64,000 nucleotides of DNA from contig AP018280.1 of NCBI GenBank assembly GCA_004296455.1, positions 7,118,794 through 7,182,793 of the forward strand. The letters are read 5' to 3'. The notes beneath the pieces are model-generated. The model was not told the DNA's origin and did not search any database. It saw only the letters and a program-made list of their open reading frames with translations. Every line of letters starts with the position of its first letter. The first letter of the stretch is position 1. Source of the DNA: Calothrix sp. NIES-4101. Lineage in GTDB: Bacteria > Cyanobacteriota > Cyanobacteriia > Cyanobacteriales > Nostocaceae. Positions 46,295-54,744 of this stretch are shown in pieces. Made by a program: the position numbers and the translations under genes.

Positions 46295-48130
46295 TTACCA
46301 CTTTGGTTTAGTATCAAGAAATTCGAGGACTAATTCTGGTTTAATAGGTTTTGAGAATAAATAACCTTGACCAAGATCGCAATTAAGACTTCTGAGTTGA
46401 GCAAGTTGTTCTGGTGTTTCAATACCTTCTGCGATCGCTCGCATACCCATAGAATGAGAAATACCAATCATTGCGGGTACAAGCCCCATATTCTCCTGAT
46501 TTTCTTGCATGATTTTGACAAAAGATTTATCAATTTTGAGAGAATTAAGGGGAAAACTATGAAGATAGCTTAATGAAGAATAACCAGTACCAAAATCATC
46601 AATGACAAGCTTAAATTTTCTTTGTTTTAACTCCTGAAGAATATTTTTAACAGCATCACTATTTTCCATGATGACACTTTCTGTAATTTCAAGTTCTATA
46701 TGATCTGGATTAATTTTAGTTTGATAAATAATATTATCAATAATTGAAACTAAATTATGATTGGAAAATAATCTGGCAGAAAGATTGATGCTAATTGTAA
46801 TATCTTGAGGGAATTTAGTATTTCGTTGCCAAGTATAAAGTTGTTGGCAAACAGTTTGAAATATCCAAGTATTAATGGGATAAATTAAACCCATTTCTTC
46901 AGCCGCAGGAATAAAATCTGTCGGTAGAATCAGTCCGCGAGTTGGATGCTGCCAGCGAACAAGAGCTTCAAATCCGGCGATTTTACCAGTTTTTAGTAAC
47001 ACAATTGGCTGATAGTAAATAATAAATTCCTGACGTTCGACAGCACGACGCAAATCATTTTCTAACTCCAAAAGCTCAATTGCTTTTTTGTGCATATCTG
47101 GATCAAAAACATGATATCTTGCTCTGCCTAATGATTTTGCACGATACATTGCCGTGTCTGCATCTCGGAGTAGGTATTCAGGTTTATCGTAACTAGGGCT
47201 ACCCCAGCTAATACCAATACTCGCATTCATAAATACTTCATAGCGCGATAATTTAAATGCAAGTGATAGTTTTTGTTTAATTCGATCAGCAACATCAATT
47301 GCCATTTCAATACTGGTAATATTTTCCAGGAGAATAGCAAACTCATCACCGCCAAACCTTGCTAAAGTATCAAACGGACTCAAAGATAATTGGATACGAC
47401 GAGAAATAGCAACGAGTAATTCATCCCCAACAAAATGACCTAGAGAATCATTCACAATTTTGAAGCGATCGCAATCGAGAAATAACACAGCAAATTGATA
47501 ATTACAATCTTGCTTGGCGCGGTTAAGAGATTTTTCTAACTGGCGAATAAATAAAACACGGTTTGGTAAACCAGTCAACGAATCATGTAAAGCAATATCG
47601 AGTAGCTTAGTTTGCAATTCTCGACGAGAACTCATCTCTATCTGGAGTTTATACAAAGTTTCTTCCAACTCCTGAGTTCTTGTCTTGACTCGTTTTTCCA
47701 GTTCGGCATTCAGATGTAAAATTTCTAAACGAGTATCACGTAAAGCAATTTGATTTTGGACTCTAACTAAAACTTCTTCAAACTCAAATGGTTTCGTAAT
47801 ATAATCTACACCCCCAGCTTGAAAAGCTTTCACCTTATCAAAAACATCATCTAAAGCACTCACAAATATCACTGGAATATCCTGAGTTTTTTCCCAATCT
47901 TTTAAACGACGACATACTTCATAACCGTCGATTTCCGGCATCATAATATCCAGCAAAATTAAATCTGGTAAAACTGTTTTACAAGCGGTTAGAGCCATTT
48001 GCCAATTCAACGCTTTGCGAACGTTATACCCTTCTCTAATTAAGATTGCAGATAAAACCCGCAGATTATCTGCGGTATCGTCAATAATCAAAATATCTTT
48101 TTTATGAGTATGTAAGTTCGCGTCATTCAT
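46295..48130 (-). CDS. Receiver-GGDEF-EAL cyclic-di-GMP enzyme
   Basis: 611 residues: receiver (about 10-130, IIDDTADNLRVL, LLDIMMPEIDG, YITKPF), coiled coil, GGDEF (about 180-340, signature ARFGGDEFAILL) and EAL (about 355-605). The GGDEF signature is intact, but the RxxD inhibitory site before it reads SPFD, so product inhibition is probably lost. The EAL domain keeps GFEALVRW, NLSARLF, ELEITESV, DDFGTGYSSLSYL, KIDKSFV and AEGIETPEQL, all the metal and catalytic positions. It could make or break cyclic-di-GMP, under control of phosphorylation, perhaps by the neighbouring REC-kinase. Cyclic-di-GMP governs motility and light behaviour in cyanobacteria, so a tie to the pil genes is plausible but unshown. 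Confidence 0.94.
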   Translation of the reverse strand: MNDANLHTHKKDILIIDDTADNLRVLSAILIREGYNVRKALNWQMALTACKTVLPDLILLDIMMPEIDGYEVCRRLKDWEKTQDIPVIFVSALDDVFDKVKAFQAGGVDYITKPFEFEEVLVRVQNQIALRDTRLEILHLNAELEKRVKTRTQELEETLYKLQIEMSSRRELQTKLLDIALHDSLTGLPNRVLFIRQLEKSLNRAKQDCNYQFAVLFLDCDRFKIVNDSLGHFVGDELLVAISRRIQLSLSPFDTLARFGGDEFAILLENITSIEMAIDVADRIKQKLSLAFKLSRYEVFMNASIGISWGSPSYDKPEYLLRDADTAMYRAKSLGRARYHVFDPDMHKKAIELLELENDLRRAVERQEFIIYYQPIVLLKTGKIAGFEALVRWQHPTRGLILPTDFIPAAEEMGLIYPINTWIFQTVCQQLYTWQRNTKFPQDITISINLSARLFSNHNLVSIIDNIIYQTKINPDHIELEITESVIMENSDAVKNILQELKQRKFKLVIDDFGTGYSSLSYLHSFPLNSLKIDKSFVKIMQENQENMGLVPAMIGISHSMGMRAIAEGIETPEQLAQLRSLNCDLGQGYLFSKPIKPELVLEFLDTKPKW

Positions 48131-49083
48131 CTGCCTTGGTTCTAGCTAATTCCATGAATTGTCTCAAATTTATATTTATTTACACTCGTCCCCAAAAGTA
48201 GGTCAAAGTAGAGATTTATTAAAGGGAATGCTTATTCATTTTTAGTTCTAACCTGCTAACTTAACTCATTTTTTTACCCAATTACACCTCCCCATGTAAA
48301 GTTTTTAATCACGTTTTCGCTCAAGCTCATGATTATAAACTGCGTTAGTCTAAATAATTGCTAGGTTTTTCCAGGTTTTTGCAGTTTATATATCCTCAAC
48401 ACTATTAGTTAATAAAATCTTGTTATAACACCTAAATGTATTAAGTATCACTCATTGTCACAGTCCTTTGTAGCGAAATAGACAAAAATCTGGTTTGTAT
48501 ATGTCTAATTACGTAAGCAACTCATTAAATTTAGGTTATTAATTGACTCTGTAAATTTTTTGTGAATTATTTGGCGAGTTACTAAATAGACACCACAAAC
48601 TACGTATACCAGAACACAAGTATATCCCTTTACCCAATTTTCCTGTTAGTCAGGCAAAGAGTCGCTCTCAAAAACTATATTGCCGGTGTGAAAAGCCAAT
48701 ATTCTCTGGCTTGTAGAATGTTCTGTGAATAATTAGTCAGCTAAAATATCTCAATCGCATTTCATGTTGACAAAGATGCGCGATCGCATTTCATCTTATA
48801 CTTGCTGCCTTAACTTCTAATAATGTCAGCCTGAATTCTGTACTCAGCCAAAAGCTATCGCCCATCTATTTGCAGGACGATAATTTTACGATTATTCATG
48901 GGAAAAATTGGATAATTATACCAATTTCCTAAAAATATGCTAGGGAAAATACAATATGGGAACGCGAAAATACAGAGATATCACAAGATTTTGGAGAATA
49001 GGTATTAGATATTCCAGAGTCAGACAGTTCGTAATATCTAATACCAAAAATCAATTTTTATTAACCAATTAACCATGAAAAAA
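48131..49083. other. Long AT-rich intergenic region without a recognised gene
   Basis: 953 bases. No credible ORF, tRNA or known RNA. A direct repeat ATCGCATTTCAT occurs at about 48754 and 48784, the second copy overlapping a GCGATCGC-type site. A hairpin lies at 49001-49045. The size leaves room for an unannotated small RNA, but I cannot point to one. Confidence 0.5.
49001..49045. repeat. Inverted repeat downstream of lepB
   Basis: GGTATTAGATATT and its exact reverse complement, 19 bases apart, starting 38 bases past the lepB stop codon. May be a weak terminator or a repeat end; no U-run. Confidence 0.55.
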
Positions 49084-49731
49084 CTAAGGATAAAGAGGGG
49101 ATTTCGTATCCAGACCACCAACTTTATTTAGGGGCCAAAACCGAACTACTGCACGTCCAATGATGTTTTCGCGAGGTACAAGACCCCAACAACGTCCATC
49201 ATAGCTTTGAGTCCGATTATCACCAAGTACAAGATATTGACCTTTAGGAATCGTAGTTGGTTGGTATAAAAAAGGTGGATTTTTTCCCGATGTACAAACT
49301 TCAATTGATGTACGCTCTTTGTCTTTACTGAGATAATTGGTCTCTGGAAGTTGTTTCCCATTGATAAAGACGTTACCTTCTCTAAGTTCGACTTTTTCTC
49401 CCGGTAAGCCGATTACACGTTTAATAAAAGCATCTTGATAATCTTCTTTTTGTAGTTCGGCAGTGGGTGAAAAGACAACGATATCACCACGTTGCGGGTC
49501 AGAAAATTTATACTTTAATTTATCGACTATTATTTTATCTGCTTCCCACTGATTTGTCGTTCCGTGCAGAGTCGGTTCCATTGAACCAGAAGGTATCCAT
49601 CGTGCTTCTGCCACAAATGTGCGAATTCCTAAGGCGAGGAGAATACTTAGTACAACAGTTCTAAGCAGTTCTGCAATCCACGAATTATCTGGTTGTTGGT
49701 TTGAGTTTTGATCGGACACTTGATTTTGCAT
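49084..49731 (-). CDS. lepB: Signal peptidase I
   Basis: Membrane serine protease that removes signal peptides from exported proteins. 215 residues: one N-terminal membrane span (about 17-37, IAELLRTVVLSILLALGIRTFVA), catalytic serine in IPSGSMEPTL, box C GDIVVF, catalytic lysine in AFIKRVIGLPGEKVEL, and boxes D and E with LGDNRTQSYDGRCWGLVP. Both members of the Ser-Lys dyad are present. ATG at 49731. Length and single span are usual for cyanobacterial LepB. It is divergent from pyrC. Confidence 0.97.
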   Translation of the reverse strand: MQNQVSDQNSNQQPDNSWIAELLRTVVLSILLALGIRTFVAEARWIPSGSMEPTLHGTTNQWEADKIIVDKLKYKFSDPQRGDIVVFSPTAELQKEDYQDAFIKRVIGLPGEKVELREGNVFINGKQLPETNYLSKDKERTSIEVCTSGKNPPFLYQPTTIPKGQYLVLGDNRTQSYDGRCWGLVPRENIIGRAVVRFWPLNKVGGLDTKSPLYP

Positions 49732-49981
49732 GGAATCACTAGATTAATAGCTTGATACGCAGTTACATTGACTTGTTTAGCAGAAGAAACTATATTGATC
49801 AATTCATTTAGTCATAGGCAAGATGCATATTAGTAGTGTAACTATCTTGACAGGATTTTCGTGAGCTAAAGTGAATTTTTTTGTCGGAATTGGCAATTTT
49901 TTTTTTTGCAGTGCAACCAAGTCTAACCTAAAAGAATAGTTGTTTGTAAAATCGAACTGTTGTGCAAACGCATTTACCTCT

Positions 49982-51310
49982 ATGACATCTCCTACTAATT
50001 TACTTATTCGCCACGCTCGTATCATTTTACCGAATGGTGAATTGATGGTTGGGGATGTACTCACACGCGATCGCGTCATCGTCGAAGTTGCACCCCAAAT
50101 ATCGACTTTAGCTGAACCAATAATAGAAATTGACGCTTCGGGATTAACTTTGTTGCCGGGGGTTATCGATCCGCAGGTGCATTTCCGGGAACCGGGATTG
50201 GAATATAAGGAAAATCTGTTTACTGCAAGTTGTGCTTGTGCCAAAGGTGGAGTGACTTCCTTTTTGGAAATGCCGAATACCCGACCTTTAACTACGACTC
50301 AACAAACTTTAGATGACAAGTTGCAACGTGCCTCCCAGAAGTGTCTGGTTAATTATGGCTTTTTTATTGGGGCTACGTCAGAAAATTTACCCGATATTCT
50401 CTCGGCACATCCGACACCGGGAATTAAAATTTTCATGGGTTCGATGCATGGTCAGTTGTTAGTCGATAATGAAGTGACACTGGAAGCGATATTTTCTCAA
50501 GGGACGCGCCTCATTGCTGTTCATGCAGAAAACCAAGAGAGAATTAACCAACGTCGGCTGGAATTTGCAGGTATTACCGATCCCGCAATTCACTCCCAAA
50601 TTCAAGATAATCAAGCAGCACTAGAAGCGACGCAACTAGCATTAAAACTTTCTCAAAAATATCAGCGCCGGTTACATATTCTGCATATGTCCACCGCAGA
50701 AGAAGCGGAATTACTGCGTCAGGATAAACCAAGTTGGGTGACATGCGAAGTCACACCACAGCATTTACTCATGAATACGAGTGCATACGCCAAGATTGGT
50801 ACTTTAGCGCAGATGAATCCCCCATTGCGATCGCCCCACGATAATGAGGTACTTTGGCAAGCTTTGCGCGATGGTATTATCGATTTTATCGCTACTGACC
50901 ATGCGCCGCATACTTTAGAAGAAAAAGCCCAACCTTATCCCAAAAGCCCTTCGGGAATGCCTGGAGTCGAAACTTCCTTAGCCTTAATGCTGACTGCGGC
51001 AAAAGAAGGAAAATGCACTATTGCTCAAGTTGTCAACTGGATGTCAACAGCAGTTGCAAAAGCTTATGGAATAACCAACAAAGGTGAGATTAAAGCTGGT
51101 TATGATGCTGATTTAGTTCTTGTTGACTTGGATAATTATCGCCCTGTCTTACGTCAAGAACTCTTTAGCAAGTGTGGTTGGAGTCCTTTCGAGGGATGGA
51201 ACTTAACCGGATGGGCACATACAACAATCGTTGGTGGTCAGATTGTTTACCAAAATGGGAAGTTATTTACTGAGATACGTGGACAAGCTTTGCAGTTTGA
51301 AAATTCTTAA
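49982..51310 (+). CDS. pyrC: Dihydroorotase (type I-like) with Q in place of the first metal histidine
   Basis: Amidohydrolase that closes N-carbamoyl-aspartate to dihydroorotate in pyrimidine synthesis. 442 residues from ATG 49982 (a TTG at 49940 is less likely). Seen: GVIDPQVHFREPGLEYKENL, where the usual HxH reads QVH; the carboxylated lysine in GIKIFMGSMHG; histidines in AVHAENQE and HILHMSTAEE; and aspartate in IATDHAPHT. The C-terminal barrel edge GEIKAGYDADLVLVDL is typical. The Q variant occurs in a dihydroorotase subgroup, but loss of a zinc ligand is worth noting; it might be a non-catalytic partner form if another pyrC exists in the genome. Single gene. Confidence 0.85.
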   Translation: MTSPTNLLIRHARIILPNGELMVGDVLTRDRVIVEVAPQISTLAEPIIEIDASGLTLLPGVIDPQVHFREPGLEYKENLFTASCACAKGGVTSFLEMPNTRPLTTTQQTLDDKLQRASQKCLVNYGFFIGATSENLPDILSAHPTPGIKIFMGSMHGQLLVDNEVTLEAIFSQGTRLIAVHAENQERINQRRLEFAGITDPAIHSQIQDNQAALEATQLALKLSQKYQRRLHILHMSTAEEAELLRQDKPSWVTCEVTPQHLLMNTSAYAKIGTLAQMNPPLRSPHDNEVLWQALRDGIIDFIATDHAPHTLEEKAQPYPKSPSGMPGVETSLALMLTAAKEGKCTIAQVVNWMSTAVAKAYGITNKGEIKAGYDADLVLVDLDNYRPVLRQELFSKCGWSPFEGWNLTGWAHTTIVGGQIVYQNGKLFTEIRGQALQFENS

Positions 51311-51341
51311 TTTGAACTTTATTTGCTCAATTTTCGTCGGG

Positions 51342-51363
51342 TGCGTTAGCAAAGTTTAACGCA
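51342..51363. repeat. TGCGTTA/TAACGCA hairpin repeat after pyrC
   Basis: Seven-base arms TGCGTTA and TAACGCA around an 8-base loop, 31 bases past the pyrC stop codon. Related GTGCGTTAC sequence occurs inside the element at 3327-3450; this is a dispersed repeat of the genome. Confidence 0.55.
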
Positions 51364-51717
51364 TCTGTATTTTGTTGGGATATAAGTACTTAGTCACAAT
51401 CAAAACCAATTAATCAACTTGCCGAGGAAACCTTCATAACACAAGTGGTTTACCGTATTAGCCCTGAATAACTCCATAATTCAGCCAATAGCTCATTTAT
51501 GCTGATTGAATTATCTACTGATGGTATGTGTGTTGTATATCTGTGAATAATGTGCGTGAAAGTTGCTAAGTATATTTTTCCACGCTGATGATCAAGATAA
51601 TCACTACGTCAGTAGCTACATCAGTAAATACCAATATTTACTGATATTTAAGTATTTCAATCGATTACTGAAAACTCACTAATTTGTAGCAAAAAACAAT
51701 CTAAAGTTCGATAAATT

Positions 51718-51740
51718 ACTCGCTAAAAGCGAGTTTTTTT
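51718..51740 (+). terminator. Rho-independent terminator with no obvious gene before it
   Basis: Stem ACTCGC / GCGAGT with loop TAAAA, followed by TTTTTTT. Classic plus-strand terminator. The nearest plus-strand gene, pyrC, ends 408 bases upstream. Confidence 0.85.
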
Positions 51741-52319
51741 ATGGCCTCTTAATTATGCGGAAAAAAACTTATCGGTTTTTACTGATTAGCAATTCTACTG
51801 AATGAATACTATTTCTAAGTAAATATTCAAGGTTTTATCAAGAGTAAAGTATTGATTTGAATATTTACCCAAATCACAATAAATTGCCCTTGATAGATTT
51901 TTTGTTTACGAAAAAATACTCAGGTGAAAGTAAAAACTCTATGTAAAGCTTAATGAAAAGTGAATGATTAATCAGGTTACTAATGACAGTTGATAAGTCA
52001 AAAAAACTTTTAACCAAGCTCAATTTATGGATATTTAAAAGATTACAAATCAGTAGGATATCCCATTATTTGAAATTCGAGATAGATTACTGGCTAACAT
52101 GGTTCAGCTTGGTTTCATTCATGAATTATCAAACGCTTTTGCGGTTATTAATTCAAGCTTTAGGGGAATTTCCCCGACAATATATAAATTTTTGAAGTCA
52201 ATTTATGAAGTTTATGAAATTGAAAAATCATTTGCTCCAAGAGGACTTTAGTAAATTTTGATTTTCAGAATCACTCTTTTTAATTATCTTCGTCATCAAT
52301 TTAAACAAAAGGAGAAATT

Positions 52320-52466
52320 ATGATTTTTTTAAATGACGATCGCGGTAGCGGTAGAATCCAAAACATGACATTTTCAGATGATCGCGGTAGTGGTAGAATC
52401 CAAACAATCGTATCTTCAGATGACCGAGGAAGTGGCAGAATCAGAATTTCTGCATTTTTCTACTAA
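52320..52466 (+). CDS. Triple-RGSGR peptide: three tandem PatS-like pentapeptide units
   Basis: A 48-residue ORF with three 14-residue tandem units. RGSGR sits at residues 8-12, 22-26 and 36-40, each time inside DDRGSGRI. RGSGR is the C-terminal pentapeptide of PatS, also found in HetN and PatX, which binds the heterocyst master regulator HetR; the PatS tail is CDERGSGR, so the preceding D-D/E is shared too. AAAGGAG lies 7 bases before the ATG, an in-frame stop lies upstream, and a 12-bp hairpin follows the stop codon. Between unit 1 and unit 3 six of eight core codons differ, all synonymously. There is no signal peptide. Each copy is followed by isoleucine, so release of active peptide would need cutting or internal action as in HetN. 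Role is inferred, not shown. Confidence 0.85.
   Translation: MIFLNDDRGSGRIQNMTFSDDRGSGRIQTIVSSDDRGSGRIRISAFFY
52335..52440 (+). repeat. 42-bp coding tandem repeat (three units)
   Basis: Core blocks start at 52335, 52377 and 52419 with exact 42-base spacing. Each block reads GAY-GAY-CGN-GGN-AGY-GGY-AGA-ATC. Cores keep the protein sequence; the spacers between them (NMTFS, TIVSS) vary. Confidence 0.9.
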
Positions 52467-52471
52467 ATTTT

Positions 52472-52503
52472 ATCTCCCCGAATATTTAAGGATTCGGGGA
52501 GAT
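52472..52503. terminator. Strong hairpin between two convergent genes
   Basis: Perfect 12-base stem ATCTCCCCGAAT / ATTCGGGGAGAT with an 8-base loop, 6 bases past the RGSGR ORF stop and 35 bases from the stop of the convergent sigma-factor gene. Probably a terminator for both; the U-run is weak. Confidence 0.75.
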
Positions 52504-52537
52504 TAGTTATACTTTGGCAACAAATCATAATTGATGT

Positions 52538-53173
52538 TTATAAATAACCCTCTGTCTCTGCAAATTGACGCAAACGAGGTATGCATTGACGCTGATAAAA
52601 GCTACTCAAAGTCGAAACTGTCAAACCGTATTCTTGTGCTAATTCCTTCCAGCTAACTTCTGGAGGTAAGCGTTTCAAAATTAAAACTTGACAATTGACA
52701 TCCGATCGCCCCTGAATGTGAGTCTGGCGTAAATCTCCATCAATATCACGCTCTACCCACAATCTCACATGGTCTAAAATTGGTGGTGGGTCAGGAGGTG
52801 CAGCAATATTATCTATGGGATTAAGAATATCAGCGCGATCGCCTGATGCTGATTGTTGAATAGTCGCAGATGCTTTTCTGGCATTTTCTTCTTGCGTTTT
52901 AATGTAAAAATCTTGTAGCCTATGCCTTAAATAAACATTCAACCAAGTGATTGCAGTTCCCCGATTCGGATCGTAAGCATCACAAATATTGCGACAAAAG
53001 TACAACCAAGTCTGTTGCAGCGCATCTTGATAGTAAACTGTGCTTTCTCTCCACAACTTTGTACTCACCAAGCGAATAATTTGTGTCAACAGTCTTTGTC
53101 GCGGCAAACTTCCGGGTGGATGCCCGCAAGCTTCCTCAACTAATTGACGTAATTGTTCCTCCAATCCTTTCAT
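52538..53173 (-). CDS. ECF-like sigma-70 family factor
   Basis: 211 residues from ATG 53173 (a TTG at 53215 would add 14). Region 2-like: VYYQDALQQTWLYFCRNICDAYDPNRGTAITWLNVYLRHRLQDFY. A linker rich in P and D follows. Region 4-like helix-turn-helix: EVSWKELAQEYGLTVSTLSSFYQRQCIPRLRQFAE. This form is common in filamentous cyanobacteria, where it is annotated as a sigma-70-like protein of unknown regulon. No anti-sigma gene is adjacent. It converges with the RGSGR peptide ORF, 72 bases apart; any link between the two is speculation. Confidence 0.78.
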   Translation of the reverse strand: MKGLEEQLRQLVEEACGHPPGSLPRQRLLTQIIRLVSTKLWRESTVYYQDALQQTWLYFCRNICDAYDPNRGTAITWLNVYLRHRLQDFYIKTQEENARKASATIQQSASGDRADILNPIDNIAAPPDPPPILDHVRLWVERDIDGDLRQTHIQGRSDVNCQVLILKRLPPEVSWKELAQEYGLTVSTLSSFYQRQCIPRLRQFAETEGYL

Positions 53174-53357
53174 ACCAGTGATACCAATAGAACCCCAGCA
53201 GTCAAACTTTGGCAATATTGCTGCTTAAATGCATTTGATAATATTACTCATGCTGGCGATATTAGCAGGTTGCAGGGGGAGGGGGAAAGGCACGATGGGC
53301 AGAAAAAGAAAGATTATCAAATAATTTCCCGTTCTCTCCCCATCTCTGTATTAATTT

Positions 53358-54719
53358 TTACCCTCTTTGCCACCAAGATAATGCAGCTTGACCATTCAGT
53401 TTCATTTTTCTGCGGATATCTTGAATATTCCAGTTAGTCAGTTTGGCTAGTGTTTGCGCTTCTTGCTCATAGCGTCTATTTAAACCGCGTTTATATTCTC
53501 TAGCTGCGGAGCATTTAGCTTCACCCGTAAATGGATGTTGTAAAACGTAGCGTCCTTGAAAATTTTCAGTATTTGCAGTTGTTTGAAACATCAAATCTTC
53601 GGGGAATTTGTCACGGGTATAGCGAACATGCAAGCGGGTGATAAAGACATTGCTAGACACAATCGGAGGGCGGCGAAAACCACTTGGGGGAAAAGGTGCT
53701 ACATCCGATGGATTTTTGTCTAGCCAAAATACACCTGCCTCCTTAAGTTCCTCATTGTTGAGAGGTTCTGCCGAACAAGGGTCACAACTACCCATATCCC
53801 AGGCGTATTCTAAGAATGCCACTTTCCGGTCTTCTTTGAGGTAAGAAGTTTGGAACATGGATTTGTAAAAGTCACCAAATTCTTGTTTCACATATATGGG
53901 AATATTATTGCCGGAGGGGACTTTCACTGTCCGGTAGTTGGTGACTTCCGCTTGTCCTTTGGGAGAAAGAATGTAAGCGATTAAATCTTGTTCAGTGGTG
54001 GCGTTAATCATTCCTAAGCGAATTGGCAACATGAATTTAGGTGATTCATAGGCAATTTGTAAGGGACGCAGATTTTGATAACCGCTTGTTTCAAACTTAT
54101 CTAAATTGACTTTCGCGACAAAAAACTTCATATTTTGGCGAATATAAGGTTTGAGTAGGGCTTTTGCTCCTCGCGGAATTTTGTAACCATTGCGGTTTAA
54201 CCAAGTTTCCAAACCACCAGATTCCTTAGCACTGAGAATCAGAATGTCATATTCGCCAACATTAAACCGTGCTTCTACGGTGACTCCAAGATTGCGATCG
54301 CGTGCCCTTTCCGCTTCCTGTAGAATTCCTGCTGTTGGTGCAGCCATTGGCATAGGACGGCGAACATCGTCATAATCCACACATGGGTTGGAGTCAAAAT
54401 ATTCGACTAAACGTGGGGCGCTGAATGCATCCAGACGTTCAATAATACTAGGTTTGGCGACTCGGACTTGCTCTTTTTGCAGAACTGTCGGTACGGGTAC
54501 AACAATGGCAAAATCCTTGACTTCACCTTGGAAATCATTCGCCATCGTTAAAACAGTTTTATTATCATCCCTGGCAATCACAACTTGGGAAGCTTTGTTA
54601 TAGAGTTTTGTATCTGCTTTGGCAACGTAGAAGCCGCAAAAGGCGGAAGCAGTAGGAGCAAATCCCAGAATTACCACACAGGTAAGCAGTAATGAGATGA
54701 GCCATTTGAGTTTTTTCAT
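53358..54719 (-). CDS. Secreted DUF2330 protein
   Basis: 453 residues with a clear signal peptide (about 1-26, ends ASA-FCGFYV). The mature protein begins with CGFYVAKADTKLYNKASQVVIARDDNKTVLTMANDFQGEVKDFAIVVPVP, the DUF2330 signature. It is mostly beta-rich, with a pair of cysteines in CDPCSAEPL. Function of DUF2330 is unknown. It lies 25 bases downstream of an NqrB/RnfD-like membrane protein gene on the same strand, so the two probably form an operon and may work together at the membrane or cell surface. Confidence 0.88.
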   Translation of the reverse strand: MKKLKWLISLLLTCVVILGFAPTASAFCGFYVAKADTKLYNKASQVVIARDDNKTVLTMANDFQGEVKDFAIVVPVPTVLQKEQVRVAKPSIIERLDAFSAPRLVEYFDSNPCVDYDDVRRPMPMAAPTAGILQEAERARDRNLGVTVEARFNVGEYDILILSAKESGGLETWLNRNGYKIPRGAKALLKPYIRQNMKFFVAKVNLDKFETSGYQNLRPLQIAYESPKFMLPIRLGMINATTEQDLIAYILSPKGQAEVTNYRTVKVPSGNNIPIYVKQEFGDFYKSMFQTSYLKEDRKVAFLEYAWDMGSCDPCSAEPLNNEELKEAGVFWLDKNPSDVAPFPPSGFRRPPIVSSNVFITRLHVRYTRDKFPEDLMFQTTANTENFQGRYVLQHPFTGEAKCSAAREYKRGLNRRYEQEAQTLAKLTNWNIQDIRRKMKLNGQAALSWWQRG

Positions 54720-54744
54720 GTGATGTATTTATTGATTTTATTGA

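Larger units (their letters stand above)
51311..52319. other. 1 kb intergenic region upstream of the RGSGR peptide gene
   Basis: Contains a hairpin repeat (51342-51363) and a strong terminator (51718-51740), and must include the promoter of the peptide gene. The stretch 51364-51717 ends in that terminator but has no credible ORF, so it may be a small RNA or a long 3' UTR of pyrC. No recognisable HetR or NtcA site was identified. Confidence 0.5.

Noticed and set aside
51983-52195. 70-codon ORF just upstream of the RGSGR gene
   Set aside because: No ribosome binding site, AT-driven composition (K, L, I rich) and no familiar motif. Possible but not supportable.
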